Source of the DNA: Bacteroidales bacterium UBA1309
Lineage (GTDB): Bacteria; Bacteroidota; Bacteroidia; Bacteroidales; Dysgonomonadaceae
Assembly: GCA_002307185.1 (NCBI GenBank)
Contig: DBTT01000039.1
Span: 1 to 64,000, forward strand
Reading direction: 5' to 3'
DNA length: 64,000 bases
Under the pieces are notes generated by a model, which saw only the letters and a program-made list of their open reading frames with translations, was not told where the DNA came from and did no database searches. Shown here in pieces: positions 17,773 to 27,134 of the stretch (position 1 is its first letter; every line of letters begins with the position of its first letter). Position numbers and translations under genes: made by a program.

Positions 17773-19458
17773 ATGGCTGACGACAAAAAAATTATTTTTT
17801 CGATGATTGGGGTAAGCAAGATTATCCCCCCGCAAAAACAAATTTTAAAAAACATCTACCTTTCTTTTTTCTACGGAGCAAAAATTGGGATCATAGGTCT
17901 CAATGGTTCGGGGAAATCTACCTTGATGAAAATCATTGCCGGAATCGACAAAGAGTTTCAAGGCGAAGTTGTGTCCGACAAAACGTTCTCTGTCGGATAC
18001 CTTGAGCAAGACCCAAAGCTTGATCCTTCGAAAACCGTGAAAGAAATCGTACAGGAAGGTGTGCAACCAATTATAGACCTGCTGAGTGAATATGAGGCCA
18101 TTAACGAGAAGTTTGGACTTCCAGAATATTACGAGGATGCGGACAAGATGGACAAGCTTTTTGCCCGTCAAGCAGAACTTCAAGATAAAATCGATGCGGT
18201 GGACGCATGGAACCTCGACAACAAGCTCGAGCGCGCAATGGATGCCCTCCGTTGTCCGGACGGCGATCAGTCGGTGGAATTTCTTTCCGGAGGAGAAAAG
18301 CGTCGTGTGGCACTTTGCCGCTTGCTTTTGCAAGAACCCGACGTATTGCTTTTGGATGAGCCAACCAACCACCTGGATGCAGAATCTATCGACTGGCTGG
18401 AACAACATTTGCAGCAATACAAAGGAACTGTTATTTGCGTCACCCACGACCGCTACTTCCTCGACCACGTGGCCGGATGGATCTTAGAACTTGACCGTGG
18501 CGAAGGTATTCCTTGGAAAGGAAATTACACTTCATGGTTGGAACAGAAAACCAAACGGATGGAGCAAGAGGAAAAGCAAGCCAGCAAACGGCGCAAAACC
18601 TTGGAACGTGAGTTGGACTGGGTGAGAATGGCTCCCAAAGCGCGCCAAGCAAAAGGAAAAGCTCGTTTGAATTCGTATGAAAAATTGTTGAATGAAGACC
18701 AAAAAGCACGCGAAGACAAACTCGAGATATTTATCCCCAACGGCCCTCGCCTTGGTAATAAAGTGATCGAGGCGCACGGAGTGGCAAAAGCCTTTGGGGA
18801 CAAGCTGCTTTTCGACAACCTCAACTTCACCCTTCCACCCAACGGCATTGTGGGAATCATCGGACCCAACGGGGCTGGTAAAACAACCTTGTTTCGCTTG
18901 ATCCAAGGATTGGAAACTCCCAACAAAGGGACTTTTGAAGTGGGAGAAACCGTGAAAACTGCCTATGTCGATCAAGCACACACATCGATCGACCCAAACA
19001 AGACGGTCTATCAAGTGGTGTCCGAAGGAGCCGATTTCATCCGGGTTGGAGGCAAAGAGATCAATGCCCGTGCCTACCTATCCAAATTCAATTTCGCTGG
19101 AGCAGACCAAGAAAAGCTCACTGGCGTTCTTTCTGGCGGCGAACGCAACCGGTTGCACTTGGCATTGACTTTAAAAGCCGAAGCCAACGTGCTTCTTCTT
19201 GATGAGCCAACCAATGACATTGACGTTAACACCCTTCGCGCATTGGAAGAAGGATTGGAGAACTTTGCAGGATGTGCTGTCGTCATTTCTCACGATCGCT
19301 GGTTTTTGGACAGGATTTGCACCCATATTTTGGCATTTGAAGGGAATTCCGAAGTGTTCTATTTCGAAGGTTCATACAGCGAATACGAAGAAAACAAAAA
19401 AGCCCGACTTGGTAACGAAGAACCCAAAAGAGTGCGTTACCGCAAGCTAACGGAATAA
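17773..19458 (+). CDS. ettA: Energy-dependent translational throttle protein EttA (ABC-F)
   Basis: 561 aa from ATG at 17773, close to E. coli EttA in length. Tandem ABC domains without membrane segments: Walker A GLNGSGKST (about 42-50) and GPNGAGKTT, signatures LSGGEKRR and LSGGERNR, Walker B LLLDEPTNHLD and LLLDEPTNDID. A charged linker (KRMEQEEKQASKRR...) between the domains is the tRNA-interacting region of ABC-F factors. It gates the ribosome's first elongation step according to ATP/ADP level. Monocistronic, with a strong terminator. Confidence 0.93.
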   Translation: MADDKKIIFSMIGVSKIIPPQKQILKNIYLSFFYGAKIGIIGLNGSGKSTLMKIIAGIDKEFQGEVVSDKTFSVGYLEQDPKLDPSKTVKEIVQEGVQPIIDLLSEYEAINEKFGLPEYYEDADKMDKLFARQAELQDKIDAVDAWNLDNKLERAMDALRCPDGDQSVEFLSGGEKRRVALCRLLLQEPDVLLLDEPTNHLDAESIDWLEQHLQQYKGTVICVTHDRYFLDHVAGWILELDRGEGIPWKGNYTSWLEQKTKRMEQEEKQASKRRKTLERELDWVRMAPKARQAKGKARLNSYEKLLNEDQKAREDKLEIFIPNGPRLGNKVIEAHGVAKAFGDKLLFDNLNFTLPPNGIVGIIGPNGAGKTTLFRLIQGLETPNKGTFEVGETVKTAYVDQAHTSIDPNKTVYQVVSEGADFIRVGGKEINARAYLSKFNFAGADQEKLTGVLSGGERNRLHLALTLKAEANVLLLDEPTNDIDVNTLRALEEGLENFAGCAVVISHDRWFLDRICTHILAFEGNSEVFYFEGSYSEYEENKKARLGNEEPKRVRYRKLTE

Positions 19459-19477
19459 AAAAGAATACAGAACATTT

Positions 19478-19529
19478 AAACGGACAAACAGGAAGAACCC
19501 AAATATTATTTCTTGTTGTCCGTTTTTTA
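19478..19529 (+). terminator. Rho-independent terminator after ettA
   Basis: AAACGGACAA (19478-19487) pairs with TTGTCCGTTT (19516-19525) and is followed by T residues; an inner AAGAA/TTCTT stem extends it. Confidence 0.8.
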
Positions 19530-19557
19530 GTATCAGGAAACCTATTATAGAGAGAGA

Positions 19558-21960
19558 ATGTTGTTCCCCTGCAGAAAGCCCATATCGACGAAGAGGCGGT
19601 TTTACCTAATCGCCCTCTCCATGCTATGCACCAACTGTTTGGACATAGAATGCAAGAACAACAAGGAAGAACCTTTTTCCTATAATTCTGACTCAGTCCA
19701 CTGTGTCTTCCAACTTCCCCCCGAAGAGGTGAGTAACAAAATAGTATTACCCAAAAGAATTAACTTTAAAAGTACCAAAGAAGCACTGGAGATTGTCGAT
19801 AAGGTTATCAAAAAAAAAGACGAGTATCAGTATTATCAACAAAACTATTGCAATTATGAGGTTTACGACAAATTGATGTTTGCTTGGAACAATTTCAACC
19901 CCAATAAAAGGATTTTCCGCCATTGGCCTTTCATGAAGCAATACACCGACACTTCCACGGTAAGCAATCGTTCGATTCTACCACTTGCCATGTACGAATC
20001 TTTTGCCTCCAACTACTATCGCCGCTCACCATCAGCCCAAATCCAGACAGTACGTGGACGAACAATCTATGGCATTACAGACGATCTCCATGCCGAAGAT
20101 GCTTGTGAAAATTTGGTGAAAATTTTCGAGACTGTGGATATTCGCAAAAATGACCTAAGGCTCTTCTTTAACAAAATTATCGCCCCGCTCAATAACAAGT
20201 ACGCCACCAGCGTTTACCGCTGGGAGATAATGGATACTGTCGATATCCAGGGTAAACTGTACATCAACCTCTGTTTTCGACCTAGTTCGGTGATGGATTT
20301 GGGATTTGTGGGTAATCTGTATGTCTCAACAGATGGAAATTTCACCATCAAACGGGTGGTGATGAAGATCTCCAAATCGATGAACATCAATTATGTAGAA
20401 GAATTTGTCATCTATCAGAATTTTGAGGAGTTAGTCCCTAGGATCTGGGTTCCCTCACGGCTATCGATCACAACAAAAATATCGGCTTTCGGCATTGTGA
20501 AAAATTATATTGAATTTGGACGTTTCTACAATAACTTCCAATTTTGCAAAAAACCTGACTCAATCTACAATTCAAAGAAAAAGATAGTTTACGACAACAA
20601 ATACCTCGAACGAGACACTGACTTCTGGAAAGACAAACGGACAATCACCTCTACTAAACACAACCAAGAATACTCCAGCGACAGCATCGTAAATAAAATA
20701 TCATCCATACCCTTTATCAAATATTCAATAAAAACAATCGACCTGCTCGCCAACAACTATATTCCTTTGGCAAAGAAAGGAGAGAAGAACAAAATCAGTC
20801 TGGGAACATTTGACACCTTCTACAGTGCCAACTCCATTGAGGGAACACGCTTGCGATTGACGGCCGTCACCACAGCCAACCTCCACCCGCATCTTTTCTT
20901 CACCGCTTATGGAGCCTACGGGTTCAAAGACGAGACATTCAAGTATTCGGCTGCAACAACTTGGGCATTCAACAAGCCCAAGCTCTACACACAGGAATTT
21001 CCACAAAACAACCTTACATTTTCCTGCGAATATGATCTGAATGTGCTTGGAGAGAACTATTTGTATTCGAAACGCGACAACATCTTCTTGTCGTTTCTTC
21101 GCTACCGCCGATTACAGCGAATGACCTATGCCCGCAGAATGCAATTAGCCTATATCAAGGAATTTACGGACGGATTCTCGTACCGCCTTTTGCTGAAAAC
21201 CCAAAAGGAAACACCCGCGGGAGACCTTAGATTTAACACATATGGCGGCTTTGGGAATTTCTATGAAGTGAACGACTTGCAGACAACCGAAATTTCTTCC
21301 ATTCTCCGATTTGCAACCAACGAACGCTTTTATGTGAGAAACAACGAGCGGACAAACATTCCGGACGAACGCTTTGTGATCAGCCTGACCCATGTGCTGG
21401 GATTGAAAAACTTTTTGGGAGGCCAATATCATTACAACCGGCTCCAACTACACATCATCAAAGATTATTGGTTGGCTAGTTTCGGACAATTGAAGACATC
21501 TTTCAAGATAGAAAAAATTTGGGGAACAGTTCCCTACCCCCTATTACTAGCACCCAATGCAAACAATTCCTACACCATCCAAAACGAAAGTTTTTCGCTT
21601 ATCAGCCCCTTGGAGTTTATCAACGACAGGCAGATGTGCTGGGATTTGGACTATTACTTCAAAGGATGGCTTTGCAAGAAAATCCCCTATGTGAAAAGGC
21701 TGCATCTGAGAGAAGTGGTAGGATTAAGTGGAGCCATGGGGACATTGTACATCAAAAATAATCCTTTGTACAACCACTCCCTTTTCTTATTTCCGAACAA
21801 CACAAGAAGCATGTTGAACGATCCTTATTTAGAAATGAATATGGGTCTGAGCAATATTTTCCGAGTTTTTCGTGTCGATTATATCCGAAGACTAAACTAT
21901 TTGGATGGAAACGGGGTAAAGAAAGATGGATTACGTGTTTCAATGCAACTACGATTCTGA
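19558..21960 (+). CDS. DUF5686-family outer-membrane protein
   Basis: 800 aa. After a hydrophobic N-terminus (LIALSMLCTNC, possibly a lipobox) comes KEALEIVDKVIKKKDEYQ...YCNYEVYDKL and, mid-protein, ISLGTFDTFYSANSIEGTRLRL, the hallmark of DUF5686. The C-terminal half is a run of amphipathic strands ending in RVSMQLRF with terminal Phe, as in outer-membrane barrels. Family members usually start with a carboxypeptidase-regulatory-like domain; here the N-terminus goes almost directly into the DUF5686 region, so that domain is absent. Function is unknown. It is followed 58 bp later by the DUF4835 gene. Confidence 0.82.
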   Translation: MLFPCRKPISTKRRFYLIALSMLCTNCLDIECKNNKEEPFSYNSDSVHCVFQLPPEEVSNKIVLPKRINFKSTKEALEIVDKVIKKKDEYQYYQQNYCNYEVYDKLMFAWNNFNPNKRIFRHWPFMKQYTDTSTVSNRSILPLAMYESFASNYYRRSPSAQIQTVRGRTIYGITDDLHAEDACENLVKIFETVDIRKNDLRLFFNKIIAPLNNKYATSVYRWEIMDTVDIQGKLYINLCFRPSSVMDLGFVGNLYVSTDGNFTIKRVVMKISKSMNINYVEEFVIYQNFEELVPRIWVPSRLSITTKISAFGIVKNYIEFGRFYNNFQFCKKPDSIYNSKKKIVYDNKYLERDTDFWKDKRTITSTKHNQEYSSDSIVNKISSIPFIKYSIKTIDLLANNYIPLAKKGEKNKISLGTFDTFYSANSIEGTRLRLTAVTTANLHPHLFFTAYGAYGFKDETFKYSAATTWAFNKPKLYTQEFPQNNLTFSCEYDLNVLGENYLYSKRDNIFLSFLRYRRLQRMTYARRMQLAYIKEFTDGFSYRLLLKTQKETPAGDLRFNTYGGFGNFYEVNDLQTTEISSILRFATNERFYVRNNERTNIPDERFVISLTHVLGLKNFLGGQYHYNRLQLHIIKDYWLASFGQLKTSFKIEKIWGTVPYPLLLAPNANNSYTIQNESFSLISPLEFINDRQMCWDLDYYFKGWLCKKIPYVKRLHLREVVGLSGAMGTLYIKNNPLYNHSLFLFPNNTRSMLNDPYLEMNMGLSNIFRVFRVDYIRRLNYLDGNGVKKDGLRVSMQLRF

Positions 21961-22018
21961 CACGAACAATATTCATCCCATGTCCACGTTTTATTTTTAT
22001 AAATTCCTGTGGCTAGAA

Positions 22019-22912
22019 ATGAATAAAAAAGTCTCCATATTTCTGGTATTTTTACTTTGCTCGGTTGCACTAAGGGCACAAGAGCTCAATGCCAAACTGA
22101 CCCTGAATACTTCGAAAATATCGGGTTCGGACAAGACCGTATTCACCACTTTGCAAACCTCTCTCGAAGAATTCATCAATGGTACAAAATGGACAGAATC
22201 GAATTTTTCAACCATTGAGAAAATCGATTGCTCGTTTACCATCATCCTCAATTCGATGAGCGGGGATAGTTTCTCCGGAGAAATCCTGGTCACTTCCAAC
22301 CGGCCTGTTTACAATTCTTCCTACATAACCCCTTTATTCAATTACCGCGATGTGGATTTCACATTCAATTACACGGCTGGCGAAATACTGGAATTTACGC
22401 CAAATAACATATCCAGCAACTTGATAGCCGTTGTTTCCTACTATGCCTACATCCTTATCGGATTAGATTTCGACTCATTTTCACCTAACGGAGGTGCACC
22501 TTACTTCGAAACAGCCATGCAGATCGTAAATTCGGCGCAATCGCTTGGCGTGAAAGGATGGACTGCATTCGAAAACGACCGAAACCGTTATGCCTTGGCC
22601 CTGGGTCTCACGCAAGAAAGCATGAAACCATTCCATCAACTGTGGTATCAATATCACCGGTTGGGATTGGACGATATGGCATCGAATGTGGAGAGAGGAA
22701 AAGGGGAAATAAGCTCAGCCTTGGAGATATTGCCAAAGCTAAAAGAAGTGAAAACGAGCAATGCCAATCTATTGTTCTTCAGCGACACAAAGCTTGATGA
22801 AATCGTTCAAATATTTGGTAAATCGGACACCGAGACCAAGCAGGCACTTTATAAATCGTTGAACACAATTTTCCCCACAAAATCTTCTATTTTAGACAAA
22901 CTGAAAAAATAA
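22019..22912 (+). CDS. DUF4835 family protein (type IX secretion PorD-type)
   Basis: 297 aa from ATG at 22019, with a signal peptide cleaved near LRAQ. QELNAKLTLNTSKI, FINGTKWTE, SSYITPLFNYRDVDF, YYAYILIGLDFDSFSPNGG and GWTAFENDRNRYAL are family-defining stretches of DUF4835. Members are linked by NCBI naming to the type IX secretion/gliding machinery as PorD. It usually sits near coaBC and recN; here it instead follows DUF5686. No other secretion genes are in the window. Confidence 0.82.
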   Translation: MNKKVSIFLVFLLCSVALRAQELNAKLTLNTSKISGSDKTVFTTLQTSLEEFINGTKWTESNFSTIEKIDCSFTIILNSMSGDSFSGEILVTSNRPVYNSSYITPLFNYRDVDFTFNYTAGEILEFTPNNISSNLIAVVSYYAYILIGLDFDSFSPNGGAPYFETAMQIVNSAQSLGVKGWTAFENDRNRYALALGLTQESMKPFHQLWYQYHRLGLDDMASNVERGKGEISSALEILPKLKEVKTSNANLLFFSDTKLDEIVQIFGKSDTETKQALYKSLNTIFPTKSSILDKLKK

Positions 22913-22914
22913 AA

Positions 22915-22950
22915 GAAGAAGAAGACATTTGAAAAATGCATCCTTCTTCC
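22915..22950. terminator. Terminator between convergent DUF4835 and DUF3332 genes
   Basis: GAAGAAG (22918-22924)/CTTCTTC (22943-22949) with inner CATTT/AAATG form a hairpin between two convergent stops. Confidence 0.5.
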
Positions 22951-22972
22951 CATAAAAAATTGCTTAAAACGC

Positions 22973-23518
22973 TTATTTTTGAGCCATAAATCTATTGTTG
23001 TCAACCGATTGTTTGAAAGCCAACACGCCTTGAGCATTCAAAGGGACATTTCTTTCCTGTCCGTTGACATAGACAATAGCATTTTCTTTGTCCACTACCT
23101 TCAGTAACTTCGTGACTTGACCATCGGCAACCATATTCCATGTGTTTGTCTTCTTGTCGTAAACGAGGTTCATTTGTTGACCTTTTTCGTCTTGAATCTT
23201 GTACCCATCTTTCAAGTTTTCAACAGTATAAACACCATTTTGGCCTTGCACTTTTTTTACAATTCCAGCTTCAATAGGATTGTCTCCAGTCCAAAATTCA
23301 ATGGAGTTGATCACTAAACCATCAGCAAAGATAGCCACAGGATACACAGGAACAATATGAAGGGCGATAAACACCAGTTCATTCACAAACTTATTATCCA
23401 AAGTCTGATTCCAAGCTAATACTTTATTTGTCAAGCTGAATGAACCAATGCAAGAACTAAAGGTGATACTACCTGCAAGCAAAAGTGCGGCAGCTACATA
23501 AACATACTTTTTTTTCAT
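22973..23518 (-). CDS. DUF3332 domain lipoprotein
   Basis: 181 aa. The lipoprotein signal ends in ITFSSC. The remaining sequence (GSFSLTNKVLAWNQTLDNKFVNE, then a second hydrophobic stretch, then INSIEFWTGDNP) matches DUF3332, a small envelope family of unknown function. Conserved beta-rich C-terminal half with AIVYVNGQERN. Transcribed alone from a -7 box 54 bp upstream. Confidence 0.8.
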   Translation of the reverse strand: MKKKYVYVAAALLLAGSITFSSCIGSFSLTNKVLAWNQTLDNKFVNELVFIALHIVPVYPVAIFADGLVINSIEFWTGDNPIEAGIVKKVQGQNGVYTVENLKDGYKIQDEKGQQMNLVYDKKTNTWNMVADGQVTKLLKVVDKENAIVYVNGQERNVPLNAQGVLAFKQSVDNNRFMAQK

Positions 23519-23571
23519 GTTAGTAAAAAATTTAATGTAAAGTTCAATTGATCTTATGAAATTTATGAAGA

Positions 23572-23579
23572 CAAATATA
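23572..23579 (-). promoter_or_regulatory. -7 box TATATTTG for the DUF3332 gene
   Basis: Exact TAnnTTTG match on the minus strand, 54 bp upstream of the start at 23518. Confidence 0.45.
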
Positions 23580-23655
23580 AGACTTTTTCTATACCCGATT
23601 GCATTTACTCATTATATTTATACAAACAATTTGCCTGATTTTCGAATGAAATCTT

Positions 23656-23684
23656 TTTGAAGAGTAAAAAATGAGCTATCTTTG
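23656..23684 (+). promoter_or_regulatory. Bacteroides-type promoter for pepE
   Basis: -33 TTTG (23656-23659), 17-bp spacer, -7 TATCTTTG (23677-23684), 80 bp before the pepE start. One of two promoters in the window where both elements are recognisable. Confidence 0.6.
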
Positions 23685-23763
23685 AGACACTTTAAGGTAA
23701 AAGAGGCATGTTTCATTGACCGCAAAACCTCAAAAAGACAATTACCATCAAGCCAACCTAACA

Positions 23764-24471
23764 ATGAAATTATTATTGCTCAGTAATTCGACAAATCCGG
23801 GAGAAGCTTATTTAAACTATCCCAAACACAATATCCAAGCCTTCTTAGGAAAAGAAGCAGTAGAGGTACTCTTTATCCCTTATGCAGCCGTCACCTTTTC
23901 CTACGACGAATACGAAAAGAAAGTAGGCGGTCGTTTTTCCGAATTGGGATACACGGTAAAGGGCATCCATCGTTTCGAGAATCCCATCGAAGCGGTCAAA
24001 GAGGCCAAAGTAATAGCTGTGGGTGGAGGAAACACGTGGAAGCTGGTGCGGATGCTGCACGACAACGGGCTGATTGAAGCCATCCGCGAGAAAGTAGTAT
24101 CGGGAACACCTTATATTGGATGGAGCGCCGGATCGAACGTTGCTTGCCCTACCTTGAGAACGACCAACGACATGCCCATCACCGATCCAAAAACCTTCAA
24201 CACACTCAATCTCATCCCGTTCCAGATCAACCCACATTACCTTGACGACCATCCAAGCAATCATGGGGGAGAAACCCGTGAAATGCGCATTCAGGAGTTT
24301 ATAGAAGAAAATCCCGAAGTGTATGTGGTCGGCTTGAGGGAGACTACGATGTTCTGGATTGAAGACAACAAAATAAAACTAATTGGAAGTCGCACGGCAC
24401 GGATCTTCAAAAAAGGAGAAAATGCCGTTGAGCTGAATAAGGATAATGATTTTAGTTTCTTGCTAGCATGA
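23764..24471 (+). CDS. pepE: Dipeptidase E (alpha-aspartyl dipeptidase, S51)
   Basis: 236 aa from ATG at 23764. MKLLLLSNSTNPGEAYL at the N-terminus, GGGNTWKL, and the nucleophile elbow GWSAGSN with Ser121 are diagnostic for peptidase E; the later NPHYLDDHPSNHGGETR block carries the His region. The family hydrolyses Asp-Xaa dipeptides in the cytosol. It overlaps the following phosphoesterase gene by ATGA, so the two are translationally coupled. Confidence 0.9.
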   Translation: MKLLLLSNSTNPGEAYLNYPKHNIQAFLGKEAVEVLFIPYAAVTFSYDEYEKKVGGRFSELGYTVKGIHRFENPIEAVKEAKVIAVGGGNTWKLVRMLHDNGLIEAIREKVVSGTPYIGWSAGSNVACPTLRTTNDMPITDPKTFNTLNLIPFQINPHYLDDHPSNHGGETREMRIQEFIEENPEVYVVGLRETTMFWIEDNKIKLIGSRTARIFKKGENAVELNKDNDFSFLLA

Positions 24472-24971
24472 AGCACATCGGATTGCTTTCGGACACGCAC
24501 GGCTTTTGGGACGATCGTTTTGAAGAATATTTCCGTAATTGCGACGAAATATGGCATGCAGGAGATATTGGCAGCATAGAGCTTGCCGAACGATTCGAAA
24601 AGATAAAGCCCTTTCGGGCTGTACATGGCAATATAGATGATTTCCGGGTGCGGGCAGCCTTTCCAGAGAAGCTCCGTTTCGATATGGAGGGAGTGGATGT
24701 GCTGATGACGCATATCGGCGGATACCCAGGGAAATACGATGCGCGGATATTGAAAATACTTACCACGGCACCTCCAAAGATTTTTATTTGTGGACATTCG
24801 CACATATTGAAAGTCATTTACGACAAAAGACATAACTTCTTGAGTGTCAATCCAGGTGCTGCTGGCAAGCATGGATTCCATAAAACTCGGACAATCATGC
24901 GTATGTCTTTTGACCAGGGGCATATCACTGATGCAGAAGTGATTGAACTAAAGGATGAAGACCGATCCTAG
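24468..24971 (+). CDS. YfcE/MJ0936-family metallophosphoesterase
   Basis: 167 aa, starting inside the pepE stop (ATGA). The calcineurin-like motifs are complete: SDTHGFWD, HAGDIGS, HGNIDD, THIGGYPG, CGHSHI. Small cytosolic phosphodiesterases of this family act on bis-pNPP-like or nucleotide substrates in vitro; the physiological substrate is not predictable. The link with pepE is positional only. Confidence 0.88.
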   Translation: MKHIGLLSDTHGFWDDRFEEYFRNCDEIWHAGDIGSIELAERFEKIKPFRAVHGNIDDFRVRAAFPEKLRFDMEGVDVLMTHIGGYPGKYDARILKILTTAPPKIFICGHSHILKVIYDKRHNFLSVNPGAAGKHGFHKTRTIMRMSFDQGHITDAEVIELKDEDRS

Positions 24972-25136
24972 ATCAATAAAGTAGAGGCAGGAGAAACTAA
25001 TATTAGTCAAAATCTCCCCATTATCGAAAAACGGATATTTCTAAACTTATGATTATCACTTAGTCACCACGCTAAAGACATGTATAGATTTCCAAAAATA
25101 CCATGGCTAGAGAGCCTTAAAAGAGACCTTAAAAAG

Positions 25137-25379
25137 ATGAAAATTAATTTTCTTCTCATGAATAGAATCACAGTTGTAGCAGGCTTTTTGTTTTCTGCAC
25201 CTTACCTGTTCTCCCAAACCCAAAATTTGGAGGTGCATAATTCTAGTGTTCCACTTCAACCTGTCGCCATTGAAATTCCTATTCAGCAGCTGCAGCTTCC
25301 TGTCGGGATTTATGAAAGTGCGGTTGAATGGCAACAGACTGAACCACTGAATCATGTCATCAAGAAAAATCTAAATTAA
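25137..25379 (+). CDS. Possible small secreted protein
   Basis: 80 codons from ATG 25137 (or 25158, MNRITVV). The start of the frame looks like a signal peptide (VVAGFLFSAPYLFSQ), followed by a short Gln/Pro-containing tail. No family is recognised. Expression is not supported by a clear promoter, so this is tentative. Confidence 0.35.
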   Translation: MKINFLLMNRITVVAGFLFSAPYLFSQTQNLEVHNSSVPLQPVAIEIPIQQLQLPVGIYESAVEWQQTEPLNHVIKKNLN

Positions 25380-25452
25380 GAAAATTACGGCGAACGAGCT
25401 TAATCATGACATCGCATTCAAACAACAAAGCAAACAAGCTAAATATTATACC

Positions 25453-25566
25453 ATGGATACTTCGAAATTGAATAAAGAACCCGTAGTCATCAAAAATGAT
25501 ATCCTGAAATGTATCAACCAAGTGGTAAACAAATTGAATAAGCCACTGAAGACTAAGTTTAAATAA
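25453..25566 (+). CDS. Possible 37-aa peptide upstream of uxaC
   Basis: ATG at 25453 opens a Lys/Asn-rich 37-codon frame (MDTSKLNKEPVV...) that ends 22 bp before uxaC. It could be a small leader frame or chance; no family is recognised. Confidence 0.2.
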   Translation: MDTSKLNKEPVVIKNDILKCINQVVNKLNKPLKTKFK

Positions 25567-25588
25567 TTCACCAAAATAAATTTTCACA

Positions 25589-26995
25589 ATGAAGGTATTT
25601 TTAGATAAAGACTTTGTCCTTGAGACGGACACAGCCAAAGAGCTTTACCATGAGCATGCAGCAAAGCTTCCAATCATCGACTACCACTGCCACCTGAATC
25701 CGAAGTTGGTGGCTGAAAATCATCAATTCGACAACTTAAGCGAAGTGTGGCTATCAGGCGACCACTACAAATGGCGCGCCATGCGAACCAATGGAGTGGA
25801 CGAATGCTTTTGCACAGGAAAAGAGACTACCGACTGGGAAAAATTTGAAAAATGGGCCGAAACGGTGCCTTACACCATGCGCAACCCACTCTACCATTGG
25901 ACTCACCTTGAATTGAAAACAGCATTTGGCGTAGAAAAGATTTTAAAACCTGAAACTGCCCGCGAAATATACGATTTTTGTACGGCCAAACTTCGAACTC
26001 CTGAGTTTTCGGCACGTGGACTCATGAAGCATTACAAAGTAGAAACTGTCTGCACAACCGACGATCCTATCGATTCGTTGGAATACCATATCGCAGTAAA
26101 AAACGAAGGCTTTGAAGTCAAAATGCTTCCCACTTGGCGTCCCGACAAGGCAATGGCAGTGGAAGTTGCTACTGATTTCAAAGCTTATGTGGAAAAATTA
26201 TCAGAAGTTTCGGGGGTGACAATCAGTAAATTTGCAGATATGATCGCAGCTTTGCGAATACGTCATGATTTCTTTGCCAGCGTAGGCTGTCGTTTGTCAG
26301 ACCATGGTATCGAAGAATTTTATGCGGAAGATTACACCCAAAATGAGATTGATTCGATTTTTAACAAGGTTTATGGCGGTAAAGAATTGAATTTGGAAGA
26401 AATAGTGAAATTCAAATCAGCGATGTTGGTTGAATTTGCCATCCTTGACTGGGAAGCCGGTTGGACACAACAGTTCCACTATGGAGTTATTCGCAACAAC
26501 AATACCCGTTTGTTCAACCAACTGGGTGCTGACACAGGCTTCGACTCCATTGGCGACTTCACTGTAGCGAAAAACATGTCTAAATTTTTCAACCGTTTGG
26601 ATATCAATAACCAATTGGCAAAAACCATTATCTATAACCTGAACCCGCGCGACAACGATTTGATTGCGACGATGATTGGTAACTTTCAGGATGGTTCGGT
26701 GGCTGGTAAAATTCAGTTTGGTTCTGGCTGGTGGTTCCTTGACCAGAAAACAGGTATGGAAGCGCAGATGAACTCTTTGTCCAATTTGGGATTGTTGAGC
26801 CGTTTTGTCGGAATGTTAACTGATTCCCGCAGCTTCCTCTCCTACCCTCGCCACGAATATTTCCGCCGCATCCTTTGCAACCTGATTGGAAACGATGTGG
26901 AAAAGGGACTTTTGCCTGCTTCTGAACTCGCTTTCCTTGGTCAATTGGTAGAAAGCGTATCGTATTACAATGCGAAGGATTTCTTTAAATTCTAA
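25589..26995 (+). CDS. uxaC: Glucuronate/galacturonate isomerase
   Basis: 468 aa, the normal family length. IIDYHCHLNPKLVAEN near residue 30 carries the metal-binding HxH; KHYKVETVCTTDDP, RPDKAM, GCRLSDHGIE and the C-terminal RFVGMLTDSRSFLSYPRHEYFRR and YYNAKDFFKF are typical UxaC signatures. It converts D-galacturonate to D-tagaturonate (and glucuronate to fructuronate) in the cytosol. First gene of uxaC-exuT-uxaB-uxaA. Confidence 0.95.
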   Translation: MKVFLDKDFVLETDTAKELYHEHAAKLPIIDYHCHLNPKLVAENHQFDNLSEVWLSGDHYKWRAMRTNGVDECFCTGKETTDWEKFEKWAETVPYTMRNPLYHWTHLELKTAFGVEKILKPETAREIYDFCTAKLRTPEFSARGLMKHYKVETVCTTDDPIDSLEYHIAVKNEGFEVKMLPTWRPDKAMAVEVATDFKAYVEKLSEVSGVTISKFADMIAALRIRHDFFASVGCRLSDHGIEEFYAEDYTQNEIDSIFNKVYGGKELNLEEIVKFKSAMLVEFAILDWEAGWTQQFHYGVIRNNNTRLFNQLGADTGFDSIGDFTVAKNMSKFFNRLDINNQLAKTIIYNLNPRDNDLIATMIGNFQDGSVAGKIQFGSGWWFLDQKTGMEAQMNSLSNLGLLSRFVGMLTDSRSFLSYPRHEYFRRILCNLIGNDVEKGLLPASELAFLGQLVESVSYYNAKDFFKF

Positions 26996-27021
26996 TTCGA
27001 AAAACAATAAAGAAAACCAAA

Positions 27022-27052
27022 CTCTCTTTGCCGATTTTTTTGGCAAAGAGAG
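27022..27052 (+). terminator. Strong intercistronic hairpin uxaC/exuT
   Basis: CTCTCTTTGCC (27022-27032) and GGCAAAGAGAG (27042-27052) form a perfect 11-bp stem with a 9-nt loop 27 bp after the uxaC stop. No U-tract follows, so it may attenuate or stabilise the mRNA rather than end it. Confidence 0.6.
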
Positions 27053-27099
27053 AGCTTTAAATATAAAAATAATATAACCATCTAAACAAAACCATAAAG

Positions 27100-27115
27100 C
27101 ATCTGGATTCAGATG
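27100..27115 (+). promoter_or_regulatory. CATCTG-GATT-CAGATG palindrome before exuT
   Basis: A perfect 6-bp inverted repeat with 4-nt loop ending 19 bp upstream of the exuT ATG; it may fold near the ribosome entry site or be a regulator half-site pair. Confidence 0.35.
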
Positions 27116-27134
27116 TTCTAAAAAAACTAAACTT

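Larger units (their letters stand above)
24972..25588. other. Region upstream of the hexuronate operon
   Basis: 617 bases with only the two doubtful small frames listed separately. I found no TAnnTTTG box and no strong hairpin, so the promoter of the uxa operon is not located. Confidence 0.4.
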
